64,000 nt of DNA from Cyclina sinensis. Lineage: Eukaryota; Mollusca; Bivalvia; Venerida; Veneridae. Shown here in pieces: positions 42,443-54,400 of this stretch (its first letter is position 1; every line of letters begins with the position of its first letter). The position numbers and the translations under genes were made by a program. The stretch is taken from NCBI GenBank assembly GCA_012932295.1, contig JAAONU010000006.1, positions 28,298,882-28,362,881 on the forward strand, read 5' to 3'. The notes under the pieces are model-generated. The model was given only the letters and a program-made list of their open reading frames with translations, did not search any database and was not told the DNA's origin.

Positions 42443-45400
42443 CTGTAACAGTATTAAAAACTGCTTGAAGTAATTATTATCAGGTTATTCAACAACGATA
42501 AGTAAAAAAGAGAGATATATCTGGATGATTACAGAGCTTGAGAAGTCATACCGGACAAGCCAATAGGGGACAATGTTAAATAATATTTTTATTTGATATC
42601 TTCTCTAACAAAACTTCTTCCCCCACGAAATTCATTCATTTAATACAAGAAAGAAATAGTGAAATGTATAACAATTTTAAACAGGAGGTGCAGAGATACA
42701 TGCCCCGAAGAAAGCTAATGGCACTAAATGACCTTAGTCATGCATGTATTATCTGACATTATTCAAGTTTAAACCTCATTGAGATAAACATCTAAACAAA
42801 GTTTCATAGGAAAGAGTCAGACAGGAATTCTATAGTTCTTTTCTTTGACCTTGAACTGTGGCCTTGACCTATATGTGTGCTTCTGAAATGTGGATTCTGC
42901 AAGTCATCTCAGTGGGATAAACATTTGACTAAAGTTTCATAATTTCTTTCAAGGGGTTCAAGGGATACTGAGCAGACACTATATTCCTAATAGATGGACA
43001 GAAGGATGGATAGGGTTAATGTATCCTGGGTTTCTTCTTTATTCAATTTAACTAGCCTGTTTAAACTGAAGATTTACAAAGCGAGGCTCAATTTTTCTCA
43101 GCTATGTAGCAAAGAACAAAAACTCTTCAATGCAATCAAACTATCCTGTAAGTTTCAATGATGGATTATAAAGTTAAATGCTTGAGAAAATTTTAATCAA
43201 CCAAGGGGATTAACTCTGAAAACAGCTAGTTAACTGCAGATGGTCACACAATATGCCCTATCTTTGCAGATCAACAAAAGGTTAAAAAATGGTTTCGAAA
43301 GTTACCACATCTCCAGGTCTGTCAGCAAAACCTCCAGTTTCCTCATCTTGGCAAGCTAACATAAATTTTACTAGTTTCTCCTGTAATAAAAAATTATAAA
43401 AACATTTTTTTCCTACAATATATATATCTAACAACTTTCATAAAACAGACTTAGCCATTCTTATTTATAAGTAGTACAATTTTTAAACTCATGGGTAATC
43501 AGTGTAAATAAAGCATCAAAATAGCTGACTATTAGATGCCAAAAACCATGGAGTTTCTATGCTGTTAATGTTAATAACGGTGCCCATGTCCATTAATCCA
43601 TTATCCGACAAAAAGGCCAATCTGAACATGTAATTTTCTTCCTTTACTCTTTGACAAATCAGCATAATGAAGCTAGTTATTATCCAGAGTTCACATACCC
43701 TAAAACTTTGAGTCATTCTTCTAATATCTCATTTAAAACTCTGAAAAAAACAAAAACCCGACAACTTGTAAAAGAGAATAATCTTTCTTTCAATCCAATC
43801 AGTAGTCCAGTGGTAATGTGCTGGACTTGTAATCCAGGTGGAATGAGTTCAGCTCCTACTCCTCAACTAATAGAAAAATTAGCCTTTCAGATGAGACATT
43901 AAACCAAGGTCCCATGTATCAATGCTATAAATTAAGCATGTTAAAGAACCAACAGTGTCTCTGTAATAGCACTATATCTGTACCTTACACTATCACCCAC
44001 TACCTAGAATAACTAACTTCTGAATGGATGGATCAGTGCTTTATTGCATGGGTGGATGGATGGACAGACATGAGGATGGATTGGTGGGTAAGTGGGACTT
44101 TGGACCGGTGGGTGGTATGGCAGATGGAAGGATGGCAAAACTGGGCTTATGCATCATTTGATAGACATTCAAAACCCATTCATATCCCATGTTAAAAAGC
44201 AAGGTCAAAGTGGGGCAGATTTTACTGAGATGATATACAGCAAAAACAACCCAGAAATATTTATTGGTTAAATATATTTGTTTTTACCTTGTTTATCCAG
44301 TGGAGTTTGCCAATTATTCTAAGAGATGACAACACCCACCAAGAGTAACAAACATCTGGTAACTTCTCTGGTCTACCTGTTAACAGCAGATTTCTGTAAT
44401 TTTTATCCGTAATTTTGGACAGTATAAAGTTTACATTAGCTAAGAAAGTAACATCATGAGCTACTGGGTAAATATGTGCCACATAGCATGCTACAAATAT
44501 ACAAGTATCAATGTATTTTCTTTACTTATTCTTAATTTATACTTATCTGTTTTAAGCTTGATTGTGATATTACTCTTAGTGACATAATTTTTGATCAAAA
44601 TCAACTACCTGAAATAGAAGCCAAAATCTTTCACACAGATATCCACTTACAATTTGTTTTAGTCTCTGATAATGCATATATTTACCTTGATATTATCTGA
44701 CAGTTGTTTTGCATCATGAATTTGAAATACCATGATTATAACCTTGTTTAAATGCTCCTTATACTTAATACCCCTCCTCATACTTAATACCCCTCCTCAT
44801 ACTTAATACCCCTCCTCATACTTAATACCCCTCCTCATACTTAATACCCCTCCTCATACTTAATACCCCTCCTCATACTTAATACCCCTCCTCATACTTA
44901 ATACCCCTCCTCATACTTAATACCCCTCCTCAACTTTGCATCAAACAAACAGGAAGTCTTAAATGAATGTTTCCAGCATTCTCAGGAATTAACAGCACTA
45001 TTTCACAATCAATCCATAACATCTTAATGACACTTTAACATATATCCTTAGCTGGGAGTTAATGGAAGGGGACATTTTAATGAAATCTTGTCACTATTTG
45101 GACTTGTTAAATTGTCAAAACAGTGTTTTGCTGAGGTTAAGGATTCAATTTCACTTGCAAAGATGATATATTTAAACAATATAAATAACAAATTACATTT
45201 GTAATAAATTAAGATCTAATTAAAAATGACCATGGCTAATTAGCATTTAACTAATGTATCAATCATCAAGTAAAGGAAACCTTTGCCATTTCCTGCAGAT
45301 AGGTAGATACGGAGTTGTACTTTGCTTTTGAATAATGGAAATGTTTATAGAAGCATGGTTGTAACACTTATGTAAATACTGTTATTTTACTTCTCAATAT

Positions 45401-48400
45401 TTAAAAGTGGAACTGGGTCTGTGAGTATTACAGTGTCAAGTCATACCATTTAGTCCACCAGAGGGCAACTGTCTCTCACACAGCCACCAGCCCAACATGT
45501 CTGCATTCACAGTATGTAGTCTACCCAATATGGCCAACATACCTACACAACAGTAGATCTGTAAAATTACAAAATGATCTAGGATAAATAAAACCTCACC
45601 ATGCTAAATATCTAAAATGGTTTCATCCATCTTTCAATTTGGGCAGATCCATTAATTGTTTATAGGGGTGCATTCTGAAAATTAACTGAGTCAATGGTGA
45701 ATAGTGCAGACCATGACTAGACTGCACTGATGTGCAGGCTGATCTTGGTCTGCACTGGTAGCAAAGGTAGAGTCAACTGACTCCAGCAGTGTAATGATTG
45801 AATAGTAACAAAGTGCAATTCACCTATAAAGGGAGAGCACTATGATATTACCATGACTTATCCAGATTCTCTGATATCAAAATGGCTGACCTGAAATGGA
45901 TATATCTAAAATAAGCATCTTTTCAATACATGACTTTCGAGTGTGGTTGCTATTATATGGAGAAATTACCTGGCCAGAATGAGATTCGGAGCCAGGTCTG
46001 CAACCAAAGCCTCCGTCAAAGTTCATACAAGACAATACAAACTCTACAGCCTTCTCTGTGTTAATCTCATCAAGTCTGCCAAGAAGGGCCAGGCAAGCAA
46101 CTGCACAAAATGAGAACCTAGTGTCAACCTCACCTGCAGATATAGTTTGTTTAAAGTTTTATTTTAATCCAATTAAACAGTATTTAAGTTATATGTTAAG
46201 ACAGTCAACAAAAGCATTGCACCCTGGACTATAAGTATAAAATTACATCTACTTGTAGTGTCTCAACCCCTTTCGTCATAAGAAACTGCCAACAATATCA
46301 CATAATATTGTGTAAATCAACATTGAAATCTGAATATGAATAATTTTATCTAAATAAACGTCTTACATTTCTTTTATTTATTTTTAGTAAACAATTTTAA
46401 GAAATCAAGGACATATTCTTGAAAGAAAATGACAAGTAAAAACGAGAGAAATGTTAGATTCATTGTTTTAAAACTTACCCCATTTGTCTCCATAAAAACT
46501 ACCATCTTCTTGCTGAAGACTTTTAACATATTCTACAACTTTGTCGACATTTATTTTGTTCTGACAGTCATAAAGTGTTAATATCTGTAATATAAAAGGA
46601 TCATACTTATTTTGGGAAATGTATCTTCTAACTAAGTACAGGCAATTATTAGCTGGTACATACTACTTTTTCAGTCCACAAAAAAATGTATTTTTATGGT
46701 TTGGCTTAAGGAAAGAAAAAAAGAATGAGGAACCAGCATCCAACCTAATCAAAATGGTGATCTAGAATTTTGTCTTTGTATGAAGCCAAGTGGAGGCAGG
46801 CTCAACTTCTGAGCTGGAAGCTAACTGCTTAAAAACTTTTACAACTCCTTACAGCATGAACACTATTAACAACTCAAACAGCTATCATTTACAATGATAT
46901 GTGTATGTAATAATAAAAGTTGAAAAACATTAACTTATTAATCAGTGTAAAAAAAAGGGATTCATTTAAGCTTAAATCCCAAATCAAACTAAAAATATCA
47001 CACCATTAGGTTATATGTACAGTAAATTTCATACCTGTACAGCACTGAGTGTATAAAGTAAGTGGGGATCATGGCCCACACTTGCCCCTACCCCACCACA
47101 CTCATGCTGACACTGCTGAATAAACTCTATCACTTCTTCCTTGTTCATACGAGACAACTGCCCCATCAAATCCATAGCAGTCAATCCCCAATACATTCCA
47201 CTGATGCGAAGGTATTCTGTCATGCAATATTCCTGCAAATGTTTTGTTACTATAATTACAAAATACAAAACACATCTAAAGAAATCAATACGTCATCCTT
47301 TGCTGCAAGTTTTGGCCTGAAGCAGTCAATTTTTATCTTTGACGTTAAACTATTTGAAGTTCTCACAATTCATAGTCTTCCTGAAATGATTGACAGTTAG
47401 TACATTTGTATGATATGTTTTTGTTAAATTGCATTGCTAAAACAAAAAAGTAACTTATTGTCTTGTATTTTCTTTGTCATGTTCCATGATTACATTCATT
47501 TCTTTTATATGTGATGTGACATGAGAAAATTATCAATATTGTCAATTTAACCTCATCAAGAAAACCATGTCAAAATTTGACATCATAAACTAATTAATGA
47601 ATTCTTTTCTACTTTCTCTGAGTTACCACATCTGAAACATAGACATGAATCACACAACGGGTGTGCCTAAAATACGTAAAGTATACTTTTTGGCGTAAAG
47701 AGGCGTAAAGTATTATAAAGGCGGCGTAAAGTATTAAATAGAACAGAGAAATACAGATTAAAGTTTCATTTCATTAGTAATATGCATTTTATCTTAAAAA
47801 AATAATTACAAATGGATTTTAAAATGTAAACAAGGTCCAGAATTTGAAATATTTTTTGTAAATAAGTATTATAAACGCGGCGTAAAGTATCAAGAACCCG
47901 GCGTAAAGTATTAAATAGAATGACGAAATACAGATTAAAGTTTCATTTTATAAGTTATATACATTTTTACTCAAAAAATAATTTAAAAATGGATTTTAAA
48001 ATGTAAACAAAGTCCAGATTTTCAAATAATTTTCGCAAATAAGTATCATAAACACGGCGTAAAGTATTATGAACTCGGCGTAAAGTATATTGAACCCGGC
48101 ATAAAGTATTGAATAGAATGAAGAAATACAGATTAAAGTTTCATTTCATTAGTTATATGCATTTTTACTCAAATAAAAGGTAACTACAAATGGAGTTCAA
48201 AATATAAACAAGGCCCAGAATTGCAAATATTTTTCGTGGCATAAAGTATTTTGAACTCGGCGCAAAGTATTATGAACTCGGCGTAAAGTATTAAATAGAA
48301 TGACAAAATACCGATTAAAGTTTCATTTCATTAGTTATATGTATTTTTCCTTAAAAAAATAAAACTACAGATTTTCAAATATTTTTCGCAAGTAAGTATT

Positions 48401-51400
48401 ATAAACGCGGCGTAAAGTATTATGAACTCGGCGTAAAGTATATTGAACCCGGTGTAAAGTATTGAATAGAACGAAGAAATAAAGATTAAAGTTTCATTTC
48501 ATTAGTTATATTCATTTTTACTGCAATAAAAGGTAACTACAAATGGATTTTAAAATATAAACAAGGCTCAGACTTGCAAATATTTTTCGTGGCGTAAAGT
48601 ATTATGAAGTCAGCGTAAAGTATATTGAACCCGGCGTAGAGTATTAAATAGAATGAAGAAATACAGATAAAAGTTTCATTTCATTGGTAAAATGCATTTT
48701 AACTGCAATAAAAGGTAACTACAAATGGATTTTAAAATATAAACAAGGTCCGGAATTGCAGACATAATTTGGTGCAATCTTTCCTGCAGGAACCACATGG
48801 AAATTCCTTCTTACGTGACTTTCCTTGCGCCATTATTTATATGCACAATACACACATTACACAACGCTGAAACTCTAGGTTTTAACTGATGAATTCAAAA
48901 TATTTTAACACTGAACACACTCCGATATTACTGTAGTGAAGAGGTAAAATTACACTCAATTATTATATAATGCACCCAATAATCCACAATATTACATATC
49001 TAATAACTCAATGAAGTCCGATATATAACTTTGCATTAAAACTATAAAATATACAATTGAGGACAAAATCCTTTAAATTTAAAGAAGAGGGTTGAACATG
49101 AATTAACACTGATTGGTCATTCATAAATTGCAAATGTTACCAATGATATTGTCGGTTTCATACCATCAGTAACTACCTGATAAGTAAGTCCTGATTAACT
49201 GTTATTAACATAATACATCATTGTTTGCTGTTGATTGATTCCTTAGTTGACAAGGACAAACAACGCCTAATTCAATCATAAAACATCGAATAAAAATTAA
49301 AAGTGTGACAATTACAGAATTAACAGTCTCGCAAATGTAATTTGATTATTCATTTGTCCTTGAGCAATATATGGGCAAACCATCAGCGCCAATTAACTAG
49401 ATATTGATAATAACAGGATTAGCAACTGAGCGCGAAAAGAGGTGAGAAATACAAAACAAAAGATGAGACACATTATCTTATGTACAATAAATTGTATTAA
49501 CTCACCAAAAAACAACTCAACATAAATATTTAATTACTAATTAATCTAATGATATTTCTTGTTTATCGTAGAAATGGAAATCACAATTCTTAGAAAAGGA
49601 AAAAGAAAATTACGTAAAATTAATGATACTTTTGATGGTCAGTAATAATAAAGTCTATTTAACTGATTTAAAATAACCTACAAAACCATATTCATGAGTA
49701 ATCGTGCAACAGTTTATCTTATTTTTGTCTTATGGAGATCCAATTAAATGATTCATACATTTCAATATTCATTTGTAATTATATTTTTTTTCAAGTAAAA
49801 ATGCATGTCACTAATGAAATGAAACTTTAATCTGTATTTTGTCCGTCTGTATAGTACTTTACGCCGGGTTTATGATACTTTACGCCGCGTTTTTAAGACT
49901 TATTTATGAAAAATATTTCAAAATATGGATCTTGTTTACATTTTAAGATTCACTTGTAATTATATTTTTTAGTAAAAATGCATATAACTAATGAAATGAA
50001 ACTTTAATCTGTATTTCGTCATTCTATTTAATACTTTATGCCGAGTTCATACTACTTACGCCGCGTTCATACTACTTTACGCAGGGATCATACTACTTTA
50101 CGCCGGGTTCATGATATTTTACGCCGCGTTTATAAGACTTATTTATGAAAAATATTTGAAATTCTGGATCTTGTTTACATTTTAAAATCCACTGGTAAAT
50201 ATATTTTTAAGTAAAAATGCATGTAACTAATGAAATGAAACTTTAATCTGTATTTCGTCCGTCTATATATTACTATACGCCGAGTTAATGATACTTTACG
50301 CTGCGTTTATAAGACTTATTTTTGAAAAGTATTTGAAAATCTGGACCTTGTTTACATTATAAAATTCATTTGTAATTATATTTATATAATGAAACTTTAA
50401 TCTGTATTTCGTCATTCTATTTAATACTTGACGCACAGTTCATAATACTTTACGTCGGGTTCATACTACTTTACGCCGGGATCATAATACTTTACGTCGC
50501 ATTTATAATCTGTATTTCGTCATTCTATTTAATACTTTATGCCAAGTTCATACTACTTTACGCCGGATTCATACTACTTTACGCAGGGATCATACTACTT
50601 TACGCCGGGTTCATGATACTTTACGCCGCGTTTATAAGACTTATTCATGAAAAATATTTGAAATTCTGGACCTTGTTTACATTTTAAAATCCACTGGTAA
50701 ATATATATTTAAGTAGAAATGCATATAACTAATGCAATAAAACTTTAATCTGTATTTTTCTGTTCTATTTAATACTTTACGCCGGGTTCATAATACTTTA
50801 TGCCGCCTTTATAATACTTATTTACGAAAAATATTTGAAATTCTGGACCTTGTTTACATTTTAAAATCCATTTGTAATTATTTTTTAAGTAAAAATGCAT
50901 ATAACTAATGAAATGAAACTTTAATCTGTATTTCTTCATTCTATTTAATACTTTACGCCGGGTTCTTGATTCTTTACGCCGCGTTTATAATACTTATTTA
51001 CAAAAAATATTTGAAATTATGGACCTTGTTTACATTTCAAAATCCATTTGTAAATATATTTTTAAATAGAAATGCATATAACTAATGAAATGAAACTTTA
51101 ATCTGTATTTCTCTGTTCTAGTTAATACTTTACGCCGGGTTCATAATACTTTACGCCGCCTTTATAATACTTTACGCCTCTTTACGCCTCTTTACGCCAA
51201 AAAGTATACTTTACGTACTTTAGGTACTCCGCACACAACAACCTCAAAGCTATATCGCATGTTACATGGTATCAGATCATCATGGTATGACGTCCATGAT
51301 GTCAAAATGGTTAATAGAAATGTTATAAATGCATGATTTATTCTGTTATCAGTGTACCCTCTGGTAGTCAGATTGTGATAAAAAGTTCACATAAGTAATT

Positions 51401-54400
51401 TCAAACAGAAAGTGAAAAAACCTGAAAATGTCAAATTTAACCACTTTGTTGATGATCTCATGACATGGCCAATATTTACTCTAAAAACTGCTTAAAATCT
51501 TAATCCAAACTGTGTCATTACTAAACTCATTCTGCATGCTGCTATGATATTTTAATCCAATCATAACTCACTATACACTATTAACAAACCTTATACACGC
51601 CTTTTTTATTTCACTTTTAACACTTCTTAGTGGCTTAACATGCCAACTGTCTACATCCTCACAAGGGGTTTGACAGAAAAGGAAGATGGATAGATAGATT
51701 ATGCATACTGTTATCATACAGTGCAGAGATGCTGCATTATAACAATGTTGGGCTAATTATAAATGACAGGTACAGAATAACACAGATATACAATTTTTTT
51801 ACACAAGTGTATGTTCCTTACATAATCATCTTTCTTTGTTCCATAGGCAGCAATATAGTCAGCATGTTTCTGTAGTAACAAAGCTTTCGGTGCATTCTCT
51901 GATATCACAACATCTTTAACCGGTGTCCCCTAAAAAAACAATTATTTTATGGTGACTGATAAAGAGATTTGTGTTACTTTTAAAGTCCACTTGACTTCTC
52001 AAAATTAGGTATGTATTTTATAAAACTGCATCAAAAGTTTCATTCACTGGTCATTGTGAAAAGAGCTGAATTAAAAGTAGGCCTATTCAAACTATAATGT
52101 AACATAAAACTACCATAATTTTTGATACATATAAATACTTAGATTAAATATACAATCCATGATCTGTGTACTTTTATAACAAACACCCCATGGGGATTTA
52201 AAAGACTAAGAGATGGTACAATGTATATTTAAGAATGTTAAGTTAAAAAGGATAAATATGTGGGGAAAGTCTATTTTGCTGACCAGACCTAGCTGACCAG
52301 CTGACTGCTGACCAGTCAGCAAGCTGACCACATGGTCTATTTTGCTGACCAAATTCTGCTGACCAGGTATATATTGCCATGGAAACAGGCCTGAGGGTAT
52401 ATATGGACTATAGTTTTTTTCTTTATTTATAGCTATTTTTATTATTAATCACTATTCTATATAAATATGATATTGTTAATATGGCAATTTATATCTATTA
52501 ATTATTTTATTACTTTATATTTATGTAGTTATTTGAAAAATGTAGGTGTGACTTTAACTGGAAACTAATGATATATTTAATATATTGTCAGTTTATTTAT
52601 TTTTCATTTTGTATTCAGTGGCAATTTTATATCTATTTATTATTTTATTACCGTATATTTATGTAGTTATTTGAAAAAAAGTAGGTGAGACTTAAACATT
52701 AATTTTAAGCTTGATACATAAAGTGTGATGGAAACTGATAATGTATATAATATATTGTCAGTTTATTTTTCATTCTGTTTTTAGTATTTTTAAATCCTAC
52801 AGTAATGAGTTATTGTTTTGTAACTCTTGTTAAAGCAGAAGTTTATTGAGCTGCAAATCTTGCCCCCTTTTTTCAGAACATTTTCATGAGTTACTACTGC
52901 AGGTATTTGACACAAACCTTAATTTCCTATATAAATAAATAAGGTTATAAGGACTTCACACACCCAACTGTCTTTAGGCTTCGGTTCAGTTGATGAAACT
53001 TCCCACCAGTCCTAGACTTAGAGGCCCTATATACCTAATTCTTTTTATTAGGTATATAGGTCATATGAGGGCATGTAGTAAAAGTTTGTGTCAAATACCT
53101 GTGAGTTACACCAAATATTGCTATGTAATATTAGTTTTTATGTCATTTTGTTTATTGTAGGCAGGTGAGAAGAAGTCCTTAAGAACAAAAAATTGACATT
53201 TAACATTGTAGTGTCACTCTTTCACACCTTACCTTATAAGCTTTTATAAAGAGAAACCTACACACAATGTTATACCAAGGAGCGGATGTGGTCCAGTGGT
53301 AACGTGTTGGACTGGTAAACCAGGGGTCCCGAGTTCAACCCCCCCGCTCCGCCACTAACATTACTAATTGTCTTTTGGATTAGACGTTAAACAGAGGTCC
53401 CATGTATCAGTGCTATACACTGAGCATGCAAAAGAACCAGGAGTGTCTCTGGAATGGGATTCTTTCTGTATCATGCACTACCCCCACAACATAAAATAAC
53501 TAATCTCTTCAGGGGGCTTCGGTCATAAGGGCAACCAATACTGACGATAAATAAGCTCAAATAGATAGAGATGTTATACAATGTACCAGTATTTTGTCTT
53601 ATGCCAAACAAGGAATTCACTTCCAAAAGGAAATTTTAAACTGGAAATAATATTTTGTGTTAAAGTCATGGCTCTTATTATAGGTCATAGTCAAACCAAA
53701 TATATAGCTCATTATCTTGAAAATTGTGATATTGTGACAATGTCATTTTCCGGTGCCAAAGTGTGTGAGTTGTGGGAGAAGCCTGAGGAATATGTAGTTA
53801 GGAATCATGTAGATGTTGACACTTTCCATCTTTCTGTCTGTTTGTCGTGGGGGGAGCATAACTTAATCCTGCACTGAAGTAAGATTTAGACACCTACATC
53901 AAAATATATAATTAGGTGACCAATTCTGTAACTTATTACATTGACAATAGGAAAGAATGTGAAACAGTAGAAGAATGATAAATTCTATGCTTTGGTTCTA
54001 ATGTTACAAAAATCAGACAATACTTTCAATTTCAAATGCCTTATTTCCCAAAATCTGCCCCATCTGAAAATGTGTAAAAATAAATGCAAAGTTGTTAAGT
54101 ACTAGGAGAACACTTGGCTGTCATGGACCATCCTTGATCTAGATGAGAGCAGACTCGCAATACTTCCCTGTTCACACAAATAAATGACAGAGTCTCCTTG
54201 TCTCATATTAAATAATACTGAAAAGTTATTTGAGTAACAAATTATATAATCAAAACAGAAATGTTGTTTTTTTTAAATTTTGTTGAAAACTATTAAAAGA
54301 TACAATCTAACATTATCAAACTACTTCTATAATACATTATTTTCTCTTGGAATTACAGTTTATCTGAATGATTTATTTTCTATTTTTTATTTTGAAAATG

